Positions 23,177-33,047 of a DNA stretch of 36,000 bases are shown piece by piece. This DNA is from Cristatella mucedo. Lineage: Eukaryota > Bryozoa > Phylactolaemata > Cristatellidae. Below the pieces are notes generated by a model. The model was not told where the DNA came from. It did not search any database and was given only the letters and a program-made list of their open reading frames with translations. The DNA is taken from positions 904,001 to 940,000 of the forward strand of contig WPIO01000077.1 in the NCBI GenBank assembly GCA_009760855.2, read 5' to 3'. Both the position numbers and the translations under genes were made by a program. Each line of letters opens with the position of its first letter. The stretch's first letter is position 1.

Positions 23177-23477
23177 TGTTTTAGGTTCTTCGGGCGAACT
23201 AACGCAAAGAAATACACATTTAAAGTAGTCAGTTTTAATCAGAAACAGAGCGCCAAACAGAGCTCCAGAGATCATGTGTCGGTTTCGTAGAGCGGCTGGC
23301 CTGACGTACCGTGTTTAAGGTACTGGGTTCGCCGGGGCGGGCCCACTGCTGGGTAATAGCAGTGGCAGGCCAAACGGGCAGACTGGATGGCCACCGAACA
23401 AGGTTAGCCCGTTCGGACCAAGGCCAAAGGCTTCATCAGCCCCAAAACGTTGTCGAGTGGTAGCTGGCACCCCAACA
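23177..23477 (-). repeat. 5' LTR of the Ty3/gypsy-type element
   Basis: On the minus strand it starts TGTTGGGGTGCC and ends TAAAACA (TG...CA). An 8-base-stem hairpin, CCACTGCT...AGCAGTGG, lies near 23343-23365. Confidence 0.8.
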
Positions 23478-23743
23478 AAAACTATTGGCTTGGAATAGCA
23501 GACGGCCAAGGCGAAGCCGAAGCGAAGACGACGAAAGCCAATTGCTTCCAAAGTTCGATGCTAAGCAGAGATGCTAAGCACCTGCAGTATCACCTCTGGC
23601 GTAATTGCAGCAGCACTAGTTTTAGTATGTACACAATTTTCCTTCCGGGAGGTTGGCACGGACACCAAAAAGCAGCATCAGATCTCGAGGAGCAAAGTTT
23701 TCAATTAACTACCTCACAGTGAGGCTGTGTAACGCTAAAAGTA

Positions 23744-23895
23744 GCTGGTTTGGTCTAGCGGTTAAGGTACTCGCCTCGACCAAGGTCTGACTGAGATCAT
23801 GGGGTCTAGCCCCGAGGCATATGTAAAGCTCCTGAATAAAGATTAAGTTTTCTTGGGGCGCTATATAAATGAATTATATATATATATATATATAA
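23744..23895 (+). repeat. SINE2, near full length, TA tail
   Basis: TGGTCTAGCGGTTAAGGTAC (A box), a degenerate B box ATGGGGTCTAGCCCC, then CATATGTAAAGCTCCTGAAT and TTAAGTTTTCTTGGGGCGC, ending in (TA)n at 23875-23894. This is the best copy for showing that the tail matches LINE-A. Confidence 0.85.
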
Positions 23896-24115
23896 TTGAT
23901 CTTTTTTTCTTGGCAAGGTTAGTCGACGCGTCAAACAGTCAGATGCGAACCCGTAGGCTGCGTACTAATTAACATTGGTCACAATTCATGCCGAGAATAG
24001 GCGGTAGTTGCAAGCACTCCAGACCATCGATTGAGTAGCGTCTGGGTATAGACTTTTCAGCGAAAATAGTCAATGGTCCCGAGTAGAAGCATCCAGCGAT
24101 CCATCAAGCATCAGG

Positions 24116-24766
24116 CGATTGCAGCTTGTGCAAAACTCTGCAGCTAGGCTTGTCTGTCGTGAGCGTCGTAGTTGCCACATTACTCCACTTCTCGCCGACC
24201 TGCACTGGCTACCAGTCAAGCAACGGATTAACTTCAAGGTTTTGTCGCTTACTTTTAGGTCCCTTCATTCTATGGCTCCAGCCTATCTGTCAGATATACT
24301 ACCCCATCAGGCCAAGCATCGTACCACCCGCTTCTCGGAATCCAACAGTCTAGAAATACCTCATACAAACCTTAAATCCTTTGGAGACCGTGCATTTAGT
24401 TCATATGCTCCCAAAGCCTGGAACTCCCTCCCGAACTGCGTCAAAACATCCCCTGACCTGACCACATTTAAAAGGAACCTAAAAACACACCTATTTAGGA
24501 CAGCATTTAGTGGGTCCCTGTGATTCGTCTTTGATGTGCTTATGCGTGCTGATACTGTACATGCTGCCACTAACCACATTTGCATGCTGACCCTGTGCAT
24601 GTCACCCCTAACCATATTATTCATCTCGTTTGTTTTTCAAGCATGATTTTACTTACCATTCAATTGCATTTCACTTTACAGCAAATGTAAAGCGCCTAGA
24701 GAGAGAGATTGAGTTCTCTGAGGGCGCTTTATCAAGTGAATTATTATTATTATTATTATTATTATC
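24116..24766 (+). mobile_element. 5'-truncated LINE-A with intact C-terminal frame
   Basis: An open frame of about 134 codons (24119-24523) begins QLVQNSAARLVCRERRSC and continues through LLADLHWLPVKQRINFKVLS and FGDRAFSSYAPKAWNSLPNC to KTHLFRTAFSGSL. This is the conserved C-terminal region of L2/CR1-like LINE proteins. The 3' UTR, the tail hairpin with a short GA run and (ATT)n follow. It is the least decayed LINE end in the window. Confidence 0.92.
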
Positions 24767-25984
24767 CAGCGGGAACACATTCTCTTTAGTCCTTTAGCAT
24801 CAAAGAGGCAAGTGGAAATCTCAAAAAATAACGAGTAACTGATTAGCGAGACTCCAAAGATGTGAAAACGGTATAGTTATAGTAGAGGCATGGCACTGGT
24901 ATGTTACAAAGTTATCGAGGAAGCAAAGGTCAACTTACTTATGCGTTTTCATCTAACTTGCCGCAGCAGGTATACCTAGTTTGGTAGCGTGGTGGACATC
25001 AAATGGTAGTACCTCCGATTCAATGCCGGCGTGGTGAGTTTTCCAATAACTCAGCGGTGGTGCCAAGGGCAAGCTTATTGCTGAACGCATTAGTAAAAGC
25101 TCTCGGCCGACTGTGCTAAGGTGACACAGAGAAAAGTGGCTAGCTAAATTGTAACACGCAATTGCTTGATGCCGTCGAAGTTCTGTTTGCGGAGTCTGTC
25201 TCTGAACATCTGTCATCTTTCTTTTCTACAGGTTGTATATGTAACTTTTAGTGCCATATGTTGACTGTTTCAACTTTCGCATGTTTGATTAGGCTTCGCT
25301 AAGGAAGTTTTGGGATACGAAAATAGTATTTTCCTACGTCTGAAAAATAACCACATACGCTTCCCACACGGGCTCGTGCTCTGGGCAATAGCCGTTGCCT
25401 TTTAGTTACCATCAAGCAAAATAATTTGGGGTTCTGGTCAACCGTGTTTGTCTATGTACTGTAATGGAATATATTTCCGTCTGTAAGTCCGCACGTGCAC
25501 GCACAGACAGAGAGCGGGGAAGGAGCCAGGCCATTACCGGCTTCTGTCTCGGACCACGATCGACTTTCCCCTGCCTGAGAAAACTTCGACAGACGCACTA
25601 GCTAGGCTACTTGCGTCAGTCAAGTTCCTGCGTGTCAAACTTGTAAGTACCTTAGAGTCAAGCCGCGAATAGTGGACACTAAAGTAGAGAAATGACAAGC
25701 TCCAATGTGAGGAGTCCCATTTAGTAGCCGTTATTATTTCCTAGGGTGAGATTTTAGAAGCAACACTTTCCTCCAACAAAAGAAAAGCACCCCGGAGCCG
25801 CCTCGGTGGCCGGGGCCGCCAGCTTAGACGCCACTCGTTTGGTGGGAACTTCGAGCTAGGTACCCGCTCGTTTGGTACTCCTAGCATTGTCTCGAGCCGC
25901 TCAGCACGTTCCCCCACAACCGTCACTGTGAATCTCTCTAACATAGTGATCATCAGACCTGTTATAACTCTGGCGGCCCAACTT
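24767..25984. other. Intergenic stretch left of the long LINE copy
   Basis: No gene was recognised. The GC-rich segment from about 25790 may be the LINE 5' UTR, but no second copy of that part exists in the window to confirm it. Confidence 0.4.
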
Positions 25985-28362
25985 ATCGCTGCGTCTTTGG
26001 AATTCTCGCTCAATGTGCAATACAACTCTAGTAATAAGCGACCTCTTTTCTGAAAATGGTCTCGACCTGCTCGCCTTGACTGAAACTTGGCTAGAATCGG
26101 TAAAGAGCCCGACTGGTTTCTCATTCTTTCAAACTCCTAGATCAATCAAAACTGGAGGTGGAGTTGTTATTACCATTCGCTCGAAATTCGACTTCAAGCC
26201 ATTTTCAGTACCCTCGAGGCAGTCTTTCGAATGGATCGTCTTGATTTTATGCGACAACAAACTAACCGATGGTGGCAGTAATCTATCGCCCGCCCCAGGT
26301 ACCAAATCCTCCTTTATCTCAGAGTTCTCTGATCTCATTTCGATACTGTGTGCAAGAAATCGACCCTTCCTCGTTGTGGGTGATTTCAACATTCACTTTG
26401 ATAACTTATCTGACGCCTTCAGCACTGAATTTTGTGCTTCGGCTAACTCATTGTCTCCTGTGGCTCATGTGCATAGCCCTACTCACATAAAAGGTCACAC
26501 ACTCGACAACATTTCCTCATACAATTGCACTTTATCCTCACCAACTATTACCAAATACTGCTTATCTGACCACATGCAGGGCTCATTCAGTCTACAATGC
26601 GTGCCCTCCTTCTCTAAAATCACATGTGAATCGCGAAACCTCAAGACCCTTGACATCGATGCTGTCCGTGCGAGAATATCTGCCTCGCCTCTGCTGCTCA
26701 GCCCCTTCCGACTATCATCATTGGTAGATAGCTACAGCACGACACTAGCTGACACGCTTGACGAGTTTGCACCTCCAACTAAGCGCACCAAAGACATCAA
26801 ACTAGCTCCGTCCCTTCCCTTGATTACGTGCAGCACTTCAATGTCTACATTCAAGCAGGTCATTAGTGACCTCGTCCTGAGGTTCATGTCCCAATCAACG
26901 CAGACAACAAATCCTTTGAACCCTATCCTTAATATGTCATTAGCCTCAGTTCATGTCCCAGCACCTTTCAAAAAAGCCGTAGTCAGGCCACTACTCAAGA
27001 AAGCGACACTAGACCAAGAGAATTTGAGCAACTACCGCCCAGTCTCCCTTCTATCATTCCTATCAAAGACACTAGAAAGAGTCGTGGCAGACTAGCTGAA
27101 CTCAGATATTGAAACTTCAAACCTTGCTAGCAAGTGTCAGTCTGGCTTTGGAGCTAATCACTCCACAGAGTCAGCATTGCATCGGGTGTATAACGGCCTA
27201 CATAGGAATGCAGACATGGGTAGAGTATCTCTTGTTGTTTTTCTCGATCTTTCGGCAGCTTTTGATACTACCGATCACCAAGTCCTTCTTGAGCACCTCT
27301 AATCTCACCTCAGTATCACTGGCACTGCTCTGCAATAGTTCAGATCCTATCTTAGTGGGAGACTCCAGAGTATTTGTATGAATGGGCAAAGATCATCCGA
27401 GGTATCACATCTAAAATATGGAGTACCTCAGGGATCCGTGCTAGCTCCGATTCTTTTCACGGTTTATACCCTCAATCTTGCCGATGTGATTGCCAAGCAC
27501 AATCTAGGATTTCACTTCTATGCGGAGGACACTCATTTGTACCTTTGCTTTGATCCATCCCAGCCCTCCTGCAAGTCGAATTCTCTCAAATTCCTTGCTG
27601 CATGTATTGATGGATAGCAGCAAATTTCTTTGAATTGAATGATAGTAAAACTAATGTAATAGTTATCGGCAAACACAGTGTGATTCAGAAACTGAAAAGG
27701 CTGACGCTCAAAATTGGCTCTGCCAGCATATCTTCTGTTGAATCTGCACAAAATCTAGGTGTCATGTTCTCAAGTCACCTTCATTAGACTACCACATCCG
27801 CTCCACAATCAAGTCTGCCTTTTTTTTTGCTGCATAACATTGCTAAAACTCGGGCTTATTTAGACAGGGATACTCCATCTAAGTTGGTCAATGCATTTGT
27901 AACATCCCGTCTTGACTTATGTAACTCACTGCTTGCTGGTCTTCCGGCATGTGCAATCAGGCTGTACAGCTGGTGCAGAACTCTGCAGCTAGGCTTGTCT
28001 GTCGTGAGCGTTGCAGTTGCTACATAATGCCACTTCTCGCCGACCTGCACTGGCTTCCAGTCAAGCAAGGCATCGACTTCAAGGTTTTGTCACTCACTTT
28101 TAGGTCCCTTCATTCTTTGGCTCCAGTCTACCTATCAGATCTACTGCCCCACCAGGCTAAGCATCGTAACACGCGCTTTTCGGAATTTAACTGTTTACCT
28201 ATACCTCGTACAAACCTCAAATCCTTTGGAGACCGTTCCTTTAGTTCGTATGCTCCCAAAGCATGGAACTCACTCCCGACTTGCTTCACGACATCTCCTG
28301 ACTTGACCGCATTTAAAAAGAAATTAAAAGTGCACTTATTTATGACAGCATTTAGTGGGTGA
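25985..28362 (+). pseudogene. LINE-A endonuclease/reverse transcriptase pseudogene
   Basis: The endonuclease part opens with WNSRSM...[19 protein letters not shown] and contains [12 protein letters not shown] and the SDH motif. After a deletion the reverse transcriptase follows with [52 protein letters not shown] and GVPQGSVLAPILFTVYTLNL. The catalytic box reads FYAEDTHLYL where active enzymes have YADD, so the first catalytic aspartate is Glu. In-frame stops lie at 27096-27098, 27300-27302 and 27336-27338, and the frame shifts near 27610 before WIAANFFELNDSKTNVIVIG. The C-terminal part (27949-28362) resembles the 24.1 kb copy. Motif set and C-terminal block favour the L2/CR1 side of the Jockey supergroup; exact clade is uncertain. 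Confidence 0.9.
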
Positions 28363-28592
28363 CCGTGATTTGTCCTTTATATGTTTATGCGTGCTGACAC
28401 TGTTGCATGCTGCCACTAAACACACTTGAATGCTGACTCTGTGCATGTCGCCCATAACCAGATTATTCTTGCTTATCAAGCAAGAAACCGCTCACCATCT
28501 GATCGTGTTTTCTTTGCAGCAAATGTAAAGCGCCTAGCAAGAGAATGAGTTCTCTGAGGGGGCTTTATCAAGTGTATTATTATTCTTATTAA
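25985..28592 (+). mobile_element. Longest copy of the L2/CR1-like LINE (LINE-A), internally deleted
   Basis: It contains an AP-type endonuclease region, most of a reverse transcriptase, the conserved C-terminal region, the 3' UTR, the hairpin tail (28513-28573) and short ATT repeats. At about 2.6 kb it is shorter than an autonomous LINE of this group. The gap between the endonuclease and the reverse transcriptase indicates an internal deletion. Coding capacity is destroyed by stops and frameshifts. Confidence 0.9.
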
Positions 28593-30645
28593 GATTAAAA
28601 AACCTTATTACAAGAGAACTTCTTTCGTGAGGGCCCGGGGCACCTACATTACATCAAATGCAATAAAATGTCGACGGCAATCTGAGAGGACTAATCACAT
28701 TTCTCGGGAACCTAGAAACGCAGCTGGTCAAACCCGCAGCAGAAACTAAAATGGCACATACCTATAACCGTAATCATATGTAGAACACAGCTGTTTGGAC
28801 GCCATTGGAATTCCATTATAAGCGTGATCGTAGCAATGCGGGAAGGATGCGCTGTAAGAAGACCGGAAGCCTCTTTGGCGGTGAGTCGCAGAATATACCT
28901 GCTTCCCTAAGTCACACATATGTATCTGCTTATGTCAGTACCTAGTTTTTCAGATTCTGAAACAATTCTAATAGGCACTCGGCATTTCCCTCAGCATTGA
29001 TTCACACTGTAAAGATTGCACCATATTTCGCCTTCTCAGAATCTACAGATTGCGGAATCTGTGATGCGCTCTTATTCAATGCTGTGATGTCACTGCGGAA
29101 TATCCGTTAGGTTCAGCCGAGTGACACGCTAAGCGAATTCTACCTCCAGCCGTCTTCTAAGCTGAGCCAAATCATCCAAATATTTTTTTGATAGTATGGC
29201 ATCACTGAGACCGGTGGACAATCGTTACGATAAATAAAAGCATTTATCTCAAGTAGCAAAGGAATGAGCGAGCGTCGTCGCAGGAACCCAAGAAGCAGTA
29301 GCAGCAGCAACAAACCGCTGGAAAGTCATCAGCAGCTGGGGCGTACGGGACAAGCGGCCTTGACGTTTGAAAGTGTGCAAGCAAGCTTGTCAGTTTAGAA
29401 GATGCAGGGCAAAGGCATTTGTTTATGGCGGGACATTAGACTTCAAGAAAGACAGATGCACGATTTTTATAAGAGAACTGAAGAGTCTAGGCTGACACTA
29501 CAGCACCAACCGTGTTAGAATTTCAGACTTTGGATACGATAGATTTAGGAGCACTCACCGAGTGGCAAGCCTTGAAGGTCAGAGCACAATTTTTGTATTG
29601 TAGCTGCAGTGCAGTTAAAGGAGAAGCTATACGTGGACTCAAGCAAATGAGATTACAAATATAGTGACCGTATTTATGAATAGTCTCTGAGGTGAGGTAA
29701 AATTTAGCTAGCAGCCGCACCTCAGACTGGTTTGCAGCAGCCCTTCGGTCTTGTCTAAAGAGAGATCCAGGACCTGAAATCGTCCTCAAGCGAGTGAACG
29801 CACCCCTTTTACTGTGCCAGGTAGCTATGAACACGGTTTTTATAACCCAAGAAATGTCCACAAGCATTTCGAGCTGGGGCTGCGCCACGACTTCTTTCGC
29901 CGGCAAACCTTTGATCTCGTCGATTGGACCGCTAGAGGCGTAGGCTGCTCAGCTCGTGCGCCGCCGCTTATTCGGCGTTGAAATGGCTCTATATGCACAG
30001 TGTACCGCGCCTGATGACTAGTGTAGCACCGGGCTCCTGTTGCCCGCGCCGGTAGCTCCTTAAGTGCCACAAACACTCACCACCTAACTTCTCAACGCAG
30101 CAAGCATACTCGAGTCTACCGATGCCAAGCCATTTTTATTTTGGCCGTGGGGCGTATATGACGAGCCCCGGGGTTTTGATTCGTTGGCTGGACCAACGAG
30201 GAGCCAAAAAGTCGAGACTGATTCTTCTTCTGATGGATCTGTACACTTGGCTCCGCCCCAAAAATGTGTGACGTATGATAGCGTAGTAGCCCAAATCTGT
30301 GGTAAATCTGTCCCCAAATCTGTGGGAAAGTCTGCCCTGTAAACGCAGCTTTACTCGAGTATATTGAGGCGGTCAGAGCAAATCCTTGAATATGGGATGC
30401 TTATACGCTGTAACAAATGCTTCAGCCTTTTATGCATAGAATACCCCGTGCGTCTATTTATTAAATCCACCCACGAAGCTATGTAACCGAGTTCCAGGGG
30501 TCAAAGGCTAGTTCCCGCCAAACTCGGCTACGCTGCCGCTCGCCATGCCGCTGAGCTAGGGTAAGACGAGCGGCAGTCAGGGTATACCTCTTTATAACAA
30601 CGCATGCGCCAACAACAACAGGGGAACTAAAAAAGTCTACAAGGA
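28593..30645. other. Intergenic stretch, nothing recognised
   Basis: Open frames such as 127 codons on the minus strand (29523-29906) match no family known to me and lack supporting splice or codon evidence. Confidence 0.45.
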
Positions 30646-30722
30646 GGGTACGTAAGGTGCCTACATAGAGGCTTGGTTTTCTTGGGGCACTATATGCATT
30701 TTTGCTATTATTATTATTATTC
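30646..30722 (+). repeat. SINE2/LINE-A-type tail fragment
   Basis: TAAGGTGCCTACATAGAGGC, TTGGTTTTCTTGGGGCACTA and a short ATT run form a diverged tail without a head. Confidence 0.65.
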
Positions 30723-31219
30723 TGAAATATAATCCGAGCGTTACGTTGGTTGAGCATCGTCTCTTGGCCACTGTACATGGCTAGTGCAAAATGAAACATT
30801 TGTTGGCTGTACTGTCAGTCGGGTGTACGTATATAGCTGTAAGAGCATCGAGAAGAAGAGATATTGTAGAGCTTGATAGGAAGGAAAAATTTACGCGTAG
30901 ACAAATCATACTAGCGAGACAAATCCAGTCCATTAGAAGCAGGAGAAAGCTCACACACTGGTAATCAAGACCATGAAGTAGCAGCCTGACTCTTAGGGTC
31001 CATCGCAGACGAGCCTGTCATTTACGCTGCGTGGCCAGTCCCTCCGCGGCGAGCCTGTCTCCTCAACGGCATACATTAGCATGGTAGCAAGGTGGGTACT
31101 GTGACTTTAGCGTGGGCTTAATGCTCGAACTTGAGGGACGCTAGAAAAGGTCAAGGCCTTCCCTTTGAATCCCAAACAGAAAATATATTTAGCCTCTCTA
31201 AAACTGTTGCTATTTACCC

Positions 31220-31220
<1 letters not shown>

Positions 31221-31265
<45 letters not shown>

Positions 31266-31305
31266 TAAAGAGAAAGAGAAAGAAAGAGAGAGAGAGAGAG
31301 AGAGA
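31221..31305. repeat. Compound GA/GAAA microsatellite
   Basis: (GA)n at 31221-31262 is followed by an AAAGAGAAAGAG stretch and a second (GA)n run. Confidence 0.95.
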
Positions 31306-32045
31306 AAGCCCAAGGCACCTCAGCGGAGACCTCCCGGAAGCCGCTTTAGACATGTCTGTAAAAGCGCTCAGTAAAGATGTCGTAGTCCATTAGAAAAATG
31401 AAATAGCAGCTCCTTCTATGAACTGCTCATGCGCGTACACGGCCGAAAGTGCCTCTCTTACCTGTTGCTATCTCAGTCGAGAAAGACGTGGAAGGCCATC
31501 TGGAGAAATACTTTGAAAATAGAGGCACGTCTTCCGGTAAGCCTCGAGAGTCACTCTCTAAGCCTTTTACCCGTCTCATCCGGAAGCTTGTCAGCCAGCC
31601 GGAAGGAGCTGCTGGGATTGCGAGGAACGCTAAAGAGCGAATAGATATCGCCGTTCGGGCTTCGCTACACTGCCGGGCATGAGCAAACAGAAACCACGTT
31701 GCCACATGTTAACCCCGTAGGCGACTTGATACGGTTGGAGTCACTAGTTCGTTGCTGCTTGTAAATCAACGCGAGAAGGCAATTGGTAAGCATCTTTAGC
31801 CAACAATTCTGATTCGCCTCCGGCTCCCGCCTTCAAGGAACTGGCAAGGAGCCACTCGAGCAAACTAGAGCAAACGTGCGGCGCATGAACGCTGCCCCGC
31901 ACGGTGCTCGACATCCCTGCGACCGAGGAGCCGATCCGGAGACCCGATGCCGGTGCGTGCCGAGTTAGTGCCTCCCAGACGGGTTCGTCAGCGCATCGAT
32001 AAAAAATGCGATGCTTCATTTCGAAATAGCTCGGCAGAAAAAAAC
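31306..32045. other. Intergenic stretch, nothing recognised
   Basis: Overlapping short frames run on both strands at 31427-32019, none with a recognised domain. Confidence 0.45.
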
Positions 32046-32216
32046 CCAGCTGATTTAACAGCCTCTTTTTTGTATAGCGACAGAAGCACCTTTACGGCTA
32101 TCACCACCGCTTGCAGTGGCGATAAAGGATCGCCCACCACAGGATTCGAACTCACGACCTCGGGACCGAGGTCGTGAAAAGCAACCGCCTTACCTAGTGA
32201 GCCATTACGACTCACC
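32046..32216 (-). repeat. SINE1, near full length, best-preserved head
   Basis: The minus strand reads the A-box region, a 5-base-stem anticodon-like arm (GGTTG...CGACC), a palindrome at 32153-32176 and the B box GAGTTCGAATCC. The body and the CGCTATACAAAA tail follow. It is about 170 bases long and the best template for a consensus. Confidence 0.88.
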
Positions 32217-32296
32217 CGAAAGCCTCTAAATATAGATTAAGTTCTCTGAGGGTGCTACGCGAGCGAATATATATATATGTATATATATATACGTAT

Positions 32297-32328
<32 letters not shown>

Positions 32329-32334
32329 GTATAT
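32217..32334 (+). repeat. SINE2/LINE-A-type tail fragment with TA microsatellite
   Basis: AAGCCTCTAAATATAGATTA and AGTTCTCTGAGGGTGCTACG are the shared tail. A (TA)n run with GTAT and CATA interruptions occupies about 32266-32334. It directly abuts the head end of the SINE1 copy on its left. Confidence 0.75.
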
Positions 32335-33047
32335 GAAGTATTTGCAGGGACGCTTGATGGAGCTCGAAGAAAAAAGAGCCACCAGCCCACAGAGGCTCGT
32401 AAGCGCCTCTGAGCAAAACTATTAAGCCGTTTTAGGAAAGAGCTCATAGGAATTACCTAAGATCTCCTAAGAATGGACGTTAGCCCATCAAAACACGCAA
32501 ATCAATTATCCGTTTAAAATTAATCGAGTCTCCATAGAAACCGACCGCAAAACGTGCACGCGAAATGCGTAGAATCCACTGCCCAACTTCTGCTGCAGTT
32601 GGGCTCAAGCAGCTACAGATGGCTCTCCGATGCGAAAACGCCCAGCGCTTCTCCGCTGTGAAAACGTGCAAAAAAACTCGTCTAGCGAAATATCTTTGCA
32701 TTTTTCATGCACCGGCAATGGTAGATTCGTGTAGATTTTTTTGAGCTCGTCTGCCTTCTGCCCCCTTTGTTTGCTAACCACGACGAAGTCCGCTGTTAGA
32801 GCCGGCCCTCTCTACCGTCTGCCGGAAAATAGGTTCGGCGTAGCCTCTGGCGTCAAATCGGGCGGTCGCCGCCGCCTTGGGTCGGAAGTGCGAGGCTGAG
32901 CGCAGTCGTTCAGCGTGGACTCCTTGGACCGACATTAGAGGGACCCACACCGGCGAGCAGATACGCCGGCCTCCATTGCTTCGCCCCGCCTGACCGATAG
33001 CTCGGACTGGACGGAAGTAGCGAGAGCGAGGCGGGGGAGCCGCAGCG
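32335..33047. other. Downstream flank and 3' UTR of the GalNAc-transferase gene
   Basis: The 3' UTR must start at 33047 and run leftwards. No polyadenylation signal could be placed with confidence and no other gene is seen. Confidence 0.45.

Larger units (their letters stand above)
21096..23477 (-). mobile_element. Ty3/gypsy-type LTR retrotransposon with reverse transcriptase deleted
   Basis: On the minus strand the order is 5' LTR (23477-23177), primer-binding site (23172-23158), gag start (ATG at 23097), gag matrix/capsid-like frame (22827-22639), zinc knuckle CHFCEASGHLKAVC (in 22534-22217), a protease-like VQMDAGS segment (about 21720), an integrase C-terminal-like VWRQPVDQLRPR (about 21620), a polypurine tract GCGGGAGGAA (21399-21390) and the 3' LTR (21389-21096). 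The reverse transcriptase, RNase H and most of integrase are missing, so the interior is only about 1.8 kb. Frames are broken by stops. The LTRs differ at many positions, so the insertion is old. No matching target-site duplication is visible. Assignment to Ty3/gypsy rests on the domain traces and their order. Confidence 0.8.

Noticed and set aside
25741-26124. 127-codon minus-strand frame
   Set aside because: It overlaps the LINE endonuclease region in antisense and has no family signature.
29523-30076. Adjoining minus-strand frames of 127 and 78 codons
   Set aside because: Different frames, no motif recognised and no splice signals that join them sensibly.
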